NCBI GenBank assembly: GCA_050485785.1
Contig: JBJHCA010000053.1
Location: forward strand, 1 to 23,081
Direction: 5' to 3'
Length of the DNA: 23,081 nt
Origin: JBJHCA01 sp050485785
GTDB taxonomy: Bacteria; Bacteroidota; Bacteroidia; Chitinophagales; Saprospiraceae
Positions 1-9,045 of the stretch are shown in pieces; positions within the stretch are counted from its first letter, which is position 1; each line of letters opens with the position of its first letter. The notes beneath the pieces are model-generated. The model was not told where the DNA came from. It did not search any database and saw only the letters and a list, made by a program, of their open reading frames with translations. The translations under genes and the position numbers were made by a program.

Positions 1-1489
1 AAACTTCACAAGTTGCGGTATCGCCGGTGATGCTGGTAATCAATGTAAACGTAACACAGGTTTTATCATCCGGATCGTTGGGATCGTTAAGCGGGAAGAA
101 GGCCCCGTCCAGAGTAAGATTGGAAGGCGCATCGGCATAATTATGCAGCAGGCTTACCGAACCGCAAACCCCTGAAACCATGGGATCAAGAAAATCACCC
201 TCGACAATGTATCCGCAAGGGGAAATCTCGTCAAATTCAGTATTGGAGGTCACTTCCACATCCTCACTGCATTCCAGCTGTGGCAATGTACTTAGCTCAA
301 CTCTGATGCAAACTTCACACTCACTGATATTGCCAAAAGCATCAGTAGCAGTGAATGTTACACAGGTTTGATCAGCAGGATCAAGTGGGTTGCTGAGGGC
401 AAAAAATGCGCCTGCAAGTGTTGAATCTGAAGGAGCTGCAGAATAATTATGCGTCAGACTTACTGATGTGCAATGGTCGGCAATTTCAGGATCCCATGAT
501 GCATCCGGAACTATGTAACCACATTCAGGCAAGCCATTGTTAAGTGTATTCGTATTTACCACCACATCACTTTCACAGGTAAGTACCGGTGCAGTGGTAT
601 CTGTAATGCGTACGCAGGTTTCGCAGTGTATGGTATCGTTTTCACCCATTGTTATGGTAAATACCACACAGGTGCTGTCATTAGGATCGTCGGGATCGTT
701 CACCGGGAAAAATGCTCCGGCCAAAGTAAAGGATTCCGGTGCTCCCGTATAATTGTGTTCAATAGTAAAGCCATTGCAACCAAACTCAATTTCCGGATCC
801 AGTAAGCTTCCGGAAACCGTATAGCCACATCCTGAAATTTCGCCGGACAACGTGTTGGCAATCAGCTCCATGCCTTCAGGGCATGTCATTGAGAACTCAC
901 TTTCATCCACTATACGAATGCAAACCTGGCATTGGGAGTTATTGCCGAATGGATCACTAACGGTAAAAATTACACATGTGCTATCTCCCGGATCATTTGG
1001 GTCATTCAGCGGGAAAAAGGCACCGTCCAGGGTATGACTTGCAGGGGCCAATGTGTAATCATGGGAAACTGTTACTCCAAAACCGCAGTTATCGCCGGGT
1101 ACGGGGTCCAACAAAGAGCCATTCACAATAAACCCACAATCCGTAGTATCTCCTCCGGGGCTGTTGATAACAAATTCTCCTCCGGCAGCACATTCAGCCT
1201 GAGGAAGCGAGTAGCCTGTAACCCGGATGCAGAATTCACACTGTGTAACAACCTCGCCATCCACAAATACTGAGAACATGACACAGGTACTGTCTGATGG
1301 ATCCGAAGGGTCATTCATAGGGAAAATTGCCCCCATGAGCGAAGATGAATCCGGTGCCAGAGGATAGTTGTGGACGATGGTTGCAGTCAAGCAAAACTCC
1401 GAAACAATCGGGTCAAAGCCGGTATCGGGAACGATGAATTCACAGGATTCCGTAACTACCTCTGCACCAGAAGGACATTGAATATTCGG
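1..1489 (-). repeat. Five tandem ~102-residue HYR-like protein repeats
   Basis: Within the giant gene, the conserved AFFP/AIFP box recurs with its first Phe codon at 1322, 1013, 707, 401 and 95. The spacings are 309, 306, 306 and 306 nt. Each unit has a start like xxCPxGxE, a CGYIV.GS..DP segment, an HNY..AP box, the Asp-rich NDPNDPxDSTCV box, and a C.VCIRV end. That end resembles the edge strand and interdomain Cys of HYR (PF02494) domains. The fifth copy is cut by the window edge just after its TATCEV strand. The DPNDP box is a plausible calcium-binding loop (inference). Confidence 0.85.
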
Positions 1490-4400
1490 GATGGTATCTG
1501 CAACTACGGTAACCTGAAATGAACATGTATCCGAACCATCGGGGTCACTAACTTCGTAAACCACAGTTGTGGTACCTGCCGGAAGCACTATGCTGAAAGC
1601 CCCTCCTGTTGCCACAGTAGCTGTTTGCGGGGTGGGGTCGTTGGGTAAGTAATATGATACCTGGAGGGAGTCAATTGCGGTACAGGTTTTTCCGGCAAGT
1701 GGATGGTTGCCTTCAAAGGTGGCTTCACAATCACTGTTTTCAGGTTGTAGGATAACATTTTGTTGGGTGCAGACTATAACAGGAGAACCAACATCAACTA
1801 CCTGAATATACACAGTAGCCGTATCACAACTGCCTGCACCATCACATATGGCATACCTCAGGGAGTCTGCACCTAAAAAACAAGAGTTGGGAAGGTAGGT
1901 GATCAAATCATCCACCGGAGTGGAAGTTTCATTGGTGTCTACTGAAGCCAGACCGTTAACCGGGGGAACAACAATCTGTATCGGTGTGTTACCCGGGCCT
2001 TCCGGCCCAAATAGGTCCTTGGCCAACACATCAATATAGAATAAAGCTGTTGATGTATCAACTGCCGGAACAGAAACGGAGTCATTCAAGGCTATTGGGA
2101 ATTCATCGCAATCATCAGGGATTCCACTGCCGTTGGTATCAAAATTGTCATCGCCGTAGGGGCATTTGTCATAACAGTCAGGAACACCATCCCCATCAGT
2201 GTCACGCATAATAAATGCTTCAAAAACCTGAATGGTGGTTGCCGTGCTCAGTGTGCCAAATACTGCCAGTTGAACTTCATCAAAATCTTCGCTTGTGTTG
2301 AAAAACAGGTAAGCCTGTTGGGTAGATTCAATAAACACAGCACTTACGGCAGCATTGTCGGCAAAGAACGATTCCTGTTGACTGCCTGCCAGGTATGTTG
2401 TAATCTGAACCGACCCCAATGCTGTACTCGTCAGCAATGTTTCAGGGCTTTGAACACGGAACCCTGCCAGTGAATTGGCAGGCAGTACTACACTGCTTTT
2501 AACCGATACCGATGATGAATTCAACAAGCCAATCCCGGCCGTTAAAACGGCGTAGTTTGCCGGGTTACCGTCAATTAGATTTCCAATACCATTTATACTG
2601 CAATCCAGGCAAAGTGCAGTGGAAACGTTGGTGTTTTCCGCAGCTATATAGGCTTCAAAAATAGAATTCTGGTACAAAGGTTCAGCACAGTCAACAAAGG
2701 CTATCTCAGTGCATAATGATGCATCTTCAGTGAATGCATAGTAAATGGCAAGATGATAGGCTGTGCCTGTAGAGCTGAATTGGAACAGTTCGATTTCATT
2801 AAATGGCAAGGTGGCTTCCAAACTGATTCTGTGTTGCCCTGAGCCGGATGGAATAGCCGAAGCAGAAAGCCCGCTGGAAGTGGTGAAGGTTTCCTGCACC
2901 ACGCCATCCAACCTGGTTCGTAAACCCATCGAATTGAGAATGTTGGCATCCAAAAGGCCATCATTCACTGAAACAACATATCCGGCACGGGTGCCGACGG
3001 CATAAACGTTTTCATTGTCTCTTACAATAACAAATGATTGAGCTGCCAGCCCTACAAGGCCTTCGGATACATAAGGATTGTTCAGATCACCGTCGATAAT
3101 GTTGTTAATGTCAGACTGGGTACAAAATAAACATGTCCCATTAAACGGATTGGAATCCACTATTTCTGCTCTGGGTCCGGTTATCGGGCGATTGCAATCC
3201 GATGCAAATCCGGCCCCGGCATAGATTACATTCACTGATCTGGAACAAATATCATCCTCCAGATGAAAAGTATAGATTCCGAATTCATTTAATCCGGTTA
3301 TGAGTCCGTTCTGATCAATTGAAGCAGGTGAAGGGTTGGCTGGGTCAGCCAGCCAGGTTTGACCCGGCTGTGCTGCCGGAAGCTGTGCAGTAGTCAGCGG
3401 CGGGTAGACGTTGACTTCAAATCCGGCATTGACTTCACATTCAGGATGACAGTCCAGAGGCAATCCCTGCCTGTTCACCAGCAGGTCATTGCCATTCTCA
3501 CATTTGTCGATGCAATCCGGAACGCCGTCCATATCTGAATCATAGCGGATAAAGCCTTCATAGATCCTGTATGTTTCAATTAATCCGCCGGAAATGGTAA
3601 GCCTTATCTGCTGGTAAGGGAGGGTAGTGGCAAAACTGATCTGCGTCAGATCGGTACCCGGCAGTATGCCGGCATTGGCGATGGACAAAACATCAAATGT
3701 TTCGATTGGATCTCCGACTACAGATAACGTGCTAACAGTCAGGTTTTCCAGTAAATCGAGATTGATCAAACCCAGTGTGCCGTCTAGACGCAGTACGAAA
3801 CCAACATGTGAACCTGCCGGCTGTGTGGCATTGGTGTTTAGCGTTATGGCCGGGCTGGCCAGAGCGAGCAGACCCATAACTGCAAAGGTGCCGGGGTCAT
3901 TGTCAAGCAAATTGCTTTCATCAGTACAAATTGTGAGCAGCGGAGTGCATCCGCTAAAGGCAGCCGTTGCACCCGGGAAATTTGCCGTGGAAATCGTCGT
4001 ACGGCAATCCGCATCACAGGCAGCATCTTCATCAAAGGCATAAAATATTCTGATGGCATCTACACCTGAAAGTGACGATGTATTGGATATTTCCATTTTA
4101 TCGAACGGCGCATTGGCGGCAAAATCAATTCTGCGTTTACTGTTCTGCCCACCCATCAAACTTAGGTTCAAGGCTGCCCCGTTTCCAAACGAAAATGTTT
4201 GCTGGAGATTCCCGTTCAGGAATGTCTGAATCTGTAATCCTTCAAGCAGATCAGCAGATGCCAGATTGCTGCTCAAGGTTTCTATTACAAACCCCGCCCG
4301 ACGACCGGCCGGCACAGCTCCAGTCATTTTCCTGAGACTGACAAAGGCCTCGTTCATAACTATTGCCGCATTGTTGAATTGAGCAAAGCTCTCCAAATCG

Positions 4401-4609
4401 CCCGAAACAATATTTTCCAGACTGGTTCCACCTTCCAGGGCATCTACCATGCCTGAGTTCAGATCATTAATCACGTGAAGCGGTTCAACCCAGGGATTAT
4501 TACAATCATCAGGAACTTGGGCATGTACAGATTGAAGAGCGAAAATCGCAAAAAGCGCAGTGCAGATGAAGCTTTTACTTAATGCAATAGCGTAATCAAT
4601 TGGTTTCAT
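1..4609 (-). CDS. Giant secreted cysteine-rich repeat protein (HYR-like, TSP3-like and Ig-like modules), C-terminus beyond window
   Basis: An uninterrupted reading frame runs from the ATG at 4609 to the left edge (1536 codons visible, no stop), so the gene is partial. The N-terminus is a signal peptide: hydrophobic stretch after MKPIDYAIALSKSF, ending near VHAQ. Next come four related modules of about 150-190 residues (4470-2190). Two Asp-rich calcium-binding TSP3-like stretches with core DxDxDGVPDC follow modules 2 and 4 (about 3543-3502 and 2207-2163). Then come a Big_9-like Ig domain with the signature GADSLRYAICDGAGSCDTA (about 2105-1795), a HYR-like domain (about 1795-1490), and five copies of a 102-103-residue Cys-containing repeat (1489-1). 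I infer a surface or secreted adhesin-like structural protein. A T9SS sorting domain would be expected past the left edge but cannot be seen. The exact family is not recognised. Confidence 0.85.
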   Translation of the reverse strand, partial: MKPIDYAIALSKSFICTALFAIFALQSVHAQVPDDCNNPWVEPLHVINDLNSGMVDALEGGTSLENIVSGDLESFAQFNNAAIVMNEAFVSLRKMTGAVPAGRRAGFVIETLSSNLASADLLEGLQIQTFLNGNLQQTFSFGNGAALNLSLMGGQNSKRRIDFAANAPFDKMEISNTSSLSGVDAIRIFYAFDEDAACDADCRTTISTANFPGATAAFSGCTPLLTICTDESNLLDNDPGTFAVMGLLALASPAITLNTNATQPAGSHVGFVLRLDGTLGLINLDLLENLTVSTLSVVGDPIETFDVLSIANAGILPGTDLTQISFATTLPYQQIRLTISGGLIETYRIYEGFIRYDSDMDGVPDCIDKCENGNDLLVNRQGLPLDCHPECEVNAGFEVNVYPPLTTAQLPAAQPGQTWLADPANPSPASIDQNGLITGLNEFGIYTFHLEDDICSRSVNVIYAGAGFASDCNRPITGPRAEIVDSNPFNGTCLFCTQSDINNIIDGDLNNPYVSEGLVGLAAQSFVIVRDNENVYAVGTRAGYVVSVNDGLLDANILNSMGLRTRLDGVVQETFTTSSGLSASAIPSGSGQHRISLEATLPFNEIELFQFSSTGTAYHLAIYYAFTEDASLCTEIAFVDCAEPLYQNSIFEAYIAAENTNVSTALCLDCSINGIGNLIDGNPANYAVLTAGIGLLNSSSVSVKSSVVLPANSLAGFRVQSPETLLTSTALGSVQITTYLAGSQQESFFADNAAVSAVFIESTQQAYLFFNTSEDFDEVQLAVFGTLSTATTIQVFEAFIMRDTDGDGVPDCYDKCPYGDDNFDTNGSGIPDDCDEFPIALNDSVSVPAVDTSTALFYIDVLAKDLFGPEGPGNTPIQIVVPPVNGLASVDTNETSTPVDDLITYLPNSCFLGADSLRYAICDGAGSCDTATVYIQVVDVGSPVIVCTQQNVILQPENSDCEATFEGNHPLAGKTCTAIDSLQVSYYLPNDPTPQTATVATGGAFSIVLPAGTTTVVYEVSDPDGSDTCSFQVTVVADTIPNIQCPSGAEVVTESCEFIVPDTGFDPIVSEFCLTATIVHNYPLAPDSSSLMGAIFPMNDPSDPSDSTCVMFSVFVDGEVVTQCEFCIRVTGYSLPQAECAAGGEFVINSPGGDTTDCGFIVNGSLLDPVPGDNCGFGVTVSHDYTLAPASHTLDGAFFPLNDPNDPGDSTCVIFTVSDPFGNNSQCQVCIRIVDESEFSMTCPEGMELIANTLSGEISGCGYTVSGSLLDPEIEFGCNGFTIEHNYTGAPESFTLAGAFFPVNDPDDPNDSTCVVFTITMGENDTIHCETCVRITDTTAPVLTCESDVVVNTNTLNNGLPECGYIVPDASWDPEIADHCTSVSLTHNYSAAPSDSTLAGAFFALSNPLDPADQTCVTFTATDAFGNISECEVCIRVELSTLPQLECSEDVEVTSNTEFDEISPCGYIVEGDFLDPMVSGVCGSVSLLHNYADAPSNLTLDGAFFPLNDPNDPDDKTCVTFTLITSITGDTATCEV
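2190..4470 (-). repeat. Four diverged N-terminal protein modules
   Basis: Four segments of the giant protein share one layout: an opening like NLIDGDxxNYA, then an xAGxxAGF strand, an LLxxLxIxT strand, and a closing strand like PFNEIELxxF followed by IYYAF/IYEGF. Approximate spans are 4470-4010, 3960-3540, 3135-2695 and 2615-2190. Modules 1 and 3 end in AFDEDA/AFTEDA; modules 2 and 4 end in GFIRYDSD/AFIMRDTD, which leads straight into a TSP3-like calcium loop. The copies are recognised by translation only and are too diverged to be obvious at DNA level. I do not recognise a named domain for the module. Confidence 0.65.
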
Positions 4610-5092
4610 AAGCAATAGGTTTAAATATGAATACTCCTAAAAGCTAATTTCTCCAAACAAGCATCTATAATTGAGTTTTAGATGACCGTTATGAAGTTTA
4701 ATTAACTGATAAATTTTATCAAACATTAAACCAATCCAACAGCTACTTTAGAAACCAATCCAATTTTACAATACTGAAGACGTGAGGTCAAAAGGTAGAA
4801 TGAGGTTAAACAACCTCTATCCTTTCGATATTTTGAATCTTATTTAGCAAAATTTAACACGTTTTTGTCGTGTATTTACTTGCCTTACCCAACCAACAGA
4901 TTCTAAGGTGAACCTTAAAAACTTTTGCCGCAGGCGATTGGAAGCATGACACCTGAAAGTGGATTTAGTTTTATGGAATTAAGATTTTTTTTATTTTATC
5001 CTGCATTTTAACATATTAGTCACCGCAATAAAATGATGCTGCACACTGAATGAAATTCACATACGGAATGATGCCGAAGTTTCCTGAATAAC
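4610..5092. other. AT-rich intergenic region, no gene seen
   Basis: This 483-nt gap lies between the CHAT-domain gene and the giant repeat-protein gene, both on the minus strand. It should hold the promoter and leader of the giant gene. I looked on the minus strand for the Bacteroidota element TAnnTTTG (CAAAnnTA as written) and found no exact match. A weak dyad, ACACG with CGTGT, sits at 4857-4873. No open frame with coding character, tRNA or clear terminator was seen. Confidence 0.6.
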
Positions 5093-6964
5093 TCAGCTCG
5101 TATGGCTTGTTGTCCGATTAGAAATTTGTTGATCACCGTCACCGGGAATATCCGTTTGCAGATGAAATTGATTGTCAGGCACATAGACACCCTGTCTATA
5201 CTTGAACACGCGGTACATGATGAAAACGAAGAAAATGCTGATGAGATAGATCATCACCCAAAGCGGGTATTTTCGGCTTTTTTGCAGATCAATGCTGTTG
5301 TCAAAACCCGTGTTGATGTAACCGGCCCAGTAATATGGATGAAGCCCGCTCCAGTCATTGATATCAAACTGATTAATCCACTTAATCCTGGCAAGATGCC
5401 ATGCCTGATGGATATTATGCCCGTCAATCAGTCCCCGGTAGAAATAATCGAAAATGCGCCATTGGTATTGTTCTTCTACGGGCCAGATGGAAACTAAAAA
5501 CACGGGACCTTTCTGGTGTCTGATGGCGTGGTTCAGTCTGTTGTATTGTTCGTAGTTCAGTTCATTGCCGGTGCGAAGGTGGCAATCAGACATGACCATC
5601 AGATCGGCATTGAAGCTCATGCTGTACCATTCATCCGTGCATAACAGCCGGTTTTCATCCCGCTGAGGATTGAATGAAAAACATACCGGTCCCCTGGTAC
5701 CTATGCGTTCACAAGGTTTTCCGTAATGAATGATCTTGTACTGATTGTACCGTTCGGTAAAGCTTCTCCTTCCGGCTCTGCGTCCGCTTAAAATATCTCC
5801 GCTGAATCCAAGTTCCTGATTCAACCGTTTGAGCCCCGTCTGCATCAGGTTTTCATGATCCGGTTGACCGGCTGATTCGGGGAAAATACCCAAAATGGAT
5901 TTGCGGCCTCTGACATAGCTGTCACGTCTGCTCATGGTAAGGTCATGACGCACAAAATGGGTGTAATTGATGCGCAATCTTTGTATCAGCCATCTTACTC
6001 CTTCAACGTCATTATTGCGGGTAAAAATGTCACTCACCAGCGCTTCAAAGGCCACTGACGAGGTTTGTTTGTCCGGTACTATAACCAGATCTGTCAATCG
6101 GGGATTGATGTCAAAAAGGGCTGTGAAAAATGTGTTGAACAACAAATGGGAAGCTTCAATAAGTTCCCGGTCAGGCTTGTTGCTTTCGGGCTTTACTGAC
6201 ATTCTTCGCTGCAGAACAGCTAGTGCCTCAGTTATAGCAGGAGAAAGCGCAACAGACAGAATGAACAGGTGATCGGAAGTAATGATGCAAAATACATACC
6301 GTTTGCTGAGCTCATGAATTTTCAGATAGGCTTTTTCTCCGGCCAAGAGGTTGTGCTGAACCTCAGCTATTGTGGGAACCTGAGTGTTGAGCGCATGCTG
6401 ATAGTACTCGGGGTTTTCAAGCTTTAGCCTGAGCAGTTTTTCAGCTACCGGGATTTCCAGATCGGCATACAGGTCACCATGTGAAAAAATATCTGCCAGC
6501 CTCAGCGTGTCGGCAATACTGTTGTATTTTCTTTGGACATCAGCCAGTTGCTGATGTTCGCCGGGTGTAATAAACCGGCTGTATTGAATGGGTACACGTA
6601 AACTCCGGTCTATGTCGGCCAGGATCTTATTCCTTTCCATAAACCGGAAAATAATCTGAGCATAATCGTGATTAGGCCGGGAAATGTATAAGTCGGTTAG
6701 CCATCCGATGGCTGCATCGTAAAACGGCCTGACCCAGGCATCGTAGTTCCAGTTGCCGCCACTCATAGAAAAACCGGCAGCTATTTTTTCTTCAGCGCGG
6801 TAAAGGTCGTTTACTGCCGACTCTGCCTCTCCGGCCGCTACCATGGAGTCGAGTTGGTGTAAATATTGCCGTACAATGCTTTCATGTGGTGATACGCACA
6901 ACAAAGAGTTATGTATCATCAAAAAACAAAAGGCTAAGCTCAGGGCTCTGATAACATGAATCAC
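5093..6964 (-). CDS. Membrane-anchored CHAT-domain protein with altered catalytic His motif
   Basis: Predicted 623 residues. The N-terminus is a probable signal peptide (hydrophobic residues 4-23). Residues 30-290 are largely alpha-helical and TPR-like in position. The CHAT (caspase HetF associated with TPRs) protease-like domain covers about 290-555, shown by LVIVPDKQTSSVAFEALVSD (293-312), the YKIIHY strand (409-414), LMVMSDC with Cys461, and the closing motif PYYWAGYINTG (543-553). A single membrane segment (about 567-585) precedes a short basic and polar tail, so most of the protein should lie on the outer side of the inner membrane. In active CHAT proteins the first motif is typically LHFATHG; here the equivalent is IHYGKPC, so the usual catalytic His position appears to be Pro417. 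Cys461 is kept. The stop is followed by the long 4610-5092 gap, and 54 nt separate the start from rfaE2 upstream. Substrate unknown. Confidence 0.8.
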   Translation of the reverse strand: MIHVIRALSLAFCFLMIHNSLLCVSPHESIVRQYLHQLDSMVAAGEAESAVNDLYRAEEKIAAGFSMSGGNWNYDAWVRPFYDAAIGWLTDLYISRPNHDYAQIIFRFMERNKILADIDRSLRVPIQYSRFITPGEHQQLADVQRKYNSIADTLRLADIFSHGDLYADLEIPVAEKLLRLKLENPEYYQHALNTQVPTIAEVQHNLLAGEKAYLKIHELSKRYVFCIITSDHLFILSVALSPAITEALAVLQRRMSVKPESNKPDRELIEASHLLFNTFFTALFDINPRLTDLVIVPDKQTSSVAFEALVSDIFTRNNDVEGVRWLIQRLRINYTHFVRHDLTMSRRDSYVRGRKSILGIFPESAGQPDHENLMQTGLKRLNQELGFSGDILSGRRAGRRSFTERYNQYKIIHYGKPCERIGTRGPVCFSFNPQRDENRLLCTDEWYSMSFNADLMVMSDCHLRTGNELNYEQYNRLNHAIRHQKGPVFLVSIWPVEEQYQWRIFDYFYRGLIDGHNIHQAWHLARIKWINQFDINDWSGLHPYYWAGYINTGFDNSIDLQKSRKYPLWVMIYLISIFFVFIMYRVFKYRQGVYVPDNQFHLQTDIPGDGDQQISNRTTSHTS

Positions 6965-7018
6965 TTGCAGACAATTAGGTATGAACCTTAATAATACGCG
7001 AAAAATGGGGTATATGAC

Positions 7019-7546
7019 TTAGCTATGCCCCGATTTTTTAATTTTTTCTTCCAGTTTTGTCGTGGAATAGCCTTCCAGAAAGGGCAATGACAGTACTTTG
7101 CCGCCGTATTCTTTCACAAAGCTTCCGCCGGCAATACTGTCCGGATGCCAGTCGCCACCTTTGACAAGAATGTCGGGTCTGATGAAACGGATGAGGAGCT
7201 CCGGGGTGGGTTCATCGAATATGGTGACTGCATCCACAAAACGGAACGAACTCATGACGTACAAGCGGGTGAGTTGATCATTGACTGGGCGGTGGGGGCC
7301 TTTTAACCGTTTCACCGAATCGTTTGAATTGAGCCCCACAACTAGTCTGTTGCCCAGGTTTCGGGCCTGCATCAGGTATTGAATATGACCCAGGTGAATG
7401 AGATCGAAACAACCATTGGTAAACACGATCGTATCACCGGCTTCCTTCCAGTGATTACACGCAATCAGCAACTCCTCCCAGCTGTAAATGTACCGGTTAT
7501 CAGACCTGTACTCCTGATTGTTGGGCAGTTGCCGGGGCTCTTCCAT
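7019..7546 (-). CDS. rfaE2: D-glycero-beta-D-manno-heptose 1-phosphate adenylyltransferase
   Basis: Predicted 175 residues, the size of a stand-alone RfaE domain II rather than the bifunctional HldE. This cytosolic enzyme transfers AMP from ATP to heptose-1-phosphate, giving the ADP-heptose used for LPS core. The nucleotidyltransferase signature VFTNGCFDLIHLGH (41-54, with the HxGH His pair at 51 and 54) is intact, as are the LNSNDSVKRLKGP segment (72-84), VKGGDW (128-133) and the STTK motif (161-164). The first 47 nt overlap the end of the upstream flippase-like gene. No other Met exists between the chosen start and the conserved core, so the overlap seems real. The kinase half (RfaE1) is not in this window. 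Confidence 0.92.
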   Translation of the reverse strand: MEEPRQLPNNQEYRSDNRYIYSWEELLIACNHWKEAGDTIVFTNGCFDLIHLGHIQYLMQARNLGNRLVVGLNSNDSVKRLKGPHRPVNDQLTRLYVMSSFRFVDAVTIFDEPTPELLIRFIRPDILVKGGDWHPDSIAGGSFVKEYGGKVLSLPFLEGYSTTKLEEKIKKSGHS

Positions 7547-8558
7547 GAGGCAGGTAATTTTTATTGATCAGGGGTAAAAGTATGAAACATAAAAAGCCCA
7601 CACCAATATTGGTGAAATAAATGGAGAAGAAAATAATGTTGCTGAACGAGAATGCGTCACTGCTTCCAATCTGATAAAAGGTAGCCAGCGCGGTGGTTAC
7701 CAAAAACTGAAAGCTGCCTATCCCGCCCGGCGAAGGAATGATAATACCTAAAGTGCCAAAAATAAAAACGATCAGACCCACCATGGGCCCCAGGTGCGCA
7801 GTGGGTGGTAATGCCCTGAAACAAAAATACATCATGGAAAAGTACATCACCCAGATAAAAATAGAATGGAATACAAACCAGCCCGGGTTTTTCACCCTGC
7901 GTATAGTTTTTATGCCCTGCCAAAATCCGAGAATAATCTCCATGATCCTGCGTCCAAAGCGATGTTGCACCCACTTTTCCCTGTACACGTACAGCAGTGC
8001 GGTGGGTACCATTACGCTGAGGGCAGCCAGTAAGATCAGCAGCAGCACTCCGCCAGGATTGCGGTCAGCTCTCAAGGCATGCTCACTGATATATCCCCAG
8101 AGCGTGTCAAACTCAAAAAAGAAGCCCAGGGCTACAAAAACGCTAAGGCACAGCACATCTACCACCCGGTCGGTAACAATAGTGCCCACGAGTTGATCGA
8201 GCGGAACTTTCTCGTATTTTTTAATGATACCCGGCCGTGCCAGTTCACCGGAGCGGGTTATGACACTGTTCATGAACTGCCCGACCATGATGGCCATGAA
8301 TGAATTTCTGAGCCTGACTTTATAACCCAGTGGCAATACCAGCATATTCCACCGTACTGCCCGGCTGATGTTGCTGAGCATATAGAGGAAAATCACAAAA
8401 AAAATCCAGAAGAAATCTACCTTTCTGATGTCTTCCAGCAGCTTCTCGATGCCCTCTTCACGGGCCTGTGTGTGGAAAACATACCATAGAAGGCCAAGGC
8501 CCACAAAAAGAAAGAAGAGGTACTTTAAAAAGCCTGCGGCGCGGTTCTTACTGATCAT
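7500..8558 (-). CDS. Lysylphosphatidylglycerol synthase TM-region / flippase-like membrane protein
   Basis: Predicted 352 residues with many hydrophobic helices (about 10-27, 48-66, 134-152, 167-190, 224-246, 250-275, 280-300 and 310-333). It matches the LPG_synthase_TM / UPF0104 family (PF03706), which is the membrane half of MprF without the aminoacyl-transferase domain. The family-typical conserved stretch NSVITRSGELARPGIIKKYE is present near 96-116, followed by TDRVVD. Such stand-alone proteins are annotated as flippase-like, and the lipid moved is unknown. Its C-terminal tail (GRAPATAQQSGVQV) is encoded in the overlap with rfaE2. The start lies 32 nt after the panD stop, so co-transcription with panD is likely. 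Confidence 0.85.
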   Translation of the reverse strand: MISKNRAAGFLKYLFFLFVGLGLLWYVFHTQAREEGIEKLLEDIRKVDFFWIFFVIFLYMLSNISRAVRWNMLVLPLGYKVRLRNSFMAIMVGQFMNSVITRSGELARPGIIKKYEKVPLDQLVGTIVTDRVVDVLCLSVFVALGFFFEFDTLWGYISEHALRADRNPGGVLLLILLAALSVMVPTALLYVYREKWVQHRFGRRIMEIILGFWQGIKTIRRVKNPGWFVFHSIFIWVMYFSMMYFCFRALPPTAHLGPMVGLIVFIFGTLGIIIPSPGGIGSFQFLVTTALATFYQIGSSDAFSFSNIIFFSIYFTNIGVGFLCFILLPLINKNYLPHGRAPATAQQSGVQV

Positions 8559-8590
8559 GGGCTTGCGGTTAGATTCCCTGTCAGGGCGTA

Positions 8591-8941
8591 TCAGCTCAGT
8601 CGGTTGTTTTCGTCGGGAAATACCGCTAAAGGTTCAAAGTTTTTAGCCGTTTCTATATCCATCATGGCATAGGAAATGATGATAAGAGTATCGCCTACAG
8701 CAGCTTTTCGGGCTGCTGCTCCGTTAAGGCAGATGACCCCGCTTCCGGCTTCTCCGGTAATGACGTAAGTTTCAAGCCGCTCACCGTTATTGTTGTTGAC
8801 AACCTGCACGCGTTCACCTTCGATGATTTGCGCAGCATCCATCAATTCCTTGTCAATCGTAATGCTTCCAACATACTCCAGGTTAGCTTCCGTTACTTTA
8901 ACCCGGTGAATTTTGGATTTGAATCGCTGTATGAACATCAT
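8591..8941 (-). CDS. panD: Aspartate 1-decarboxylase proenzyme
   Basis: Predicted 116 residues, a usual size for PanD. It decarboxylates L-aspartate to beta-alanine for pantothenate synthesis, using a pyruvoyl group made by self-cleavage. The cleavage site is visible as YVGSITID. If translation begins at the second Met (ATG at 8938), the Gly-Ser bond falls at 24-25 exactly as in the E. coli enzyme; the first Met gives 25-26. The HRVKVTEANL stretch before the site and NGAAAR (the region of the conserved Asn-Gly-Ala-Ala) are also typical. It lies 104 nt downstream of panC on the same strand, as expected for the pathway. A TATTTTTG element at 8953-8946 is too close to the start to be a convincing promoter. 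Confidence 0.95.
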   Translation of the reverse strand: MMFIQRFKSKIHRVKVTEANLEYVGSITIDKELMDAAQIIEGERVQVVNNNNGERLETYVITGEAGSGVICLNGAAARKAAVGDTLIIISYAMMDIETAKNFEPLAVFPDENNRLS

Positions 8942-9045
8942 GCTGCAAAAATAAGATTAATTGACTGATTGGCCCGGCTTTTGCTTTTCATTCTTCGGTG
9001 GTATAAACCATGTCATGGTTGCAGGAGTTCTGTGAACTTCAGTTT

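Noticed and set aside
180..1273. Plus-strand open frames across the left 4.6 kb and in other genes
   Set aside because: They are antisense shadows of the repetitive minus-strand protein. They have no domains and their pattern follows the repeats of the real frame.
6895..6925. A 20-nt near-match (ATGAT.CATAACTCTTTGTT, 19 of 20 bases) between the CHAT signal-peptide region (minus strand) and the murA/peptidase junction near 16268
   Set aside because: It is short and isolated, lies in different frame roles, and has no wider homology around it. A chance match of this size in 23 kb on two strands is unlikely but not remarkable.
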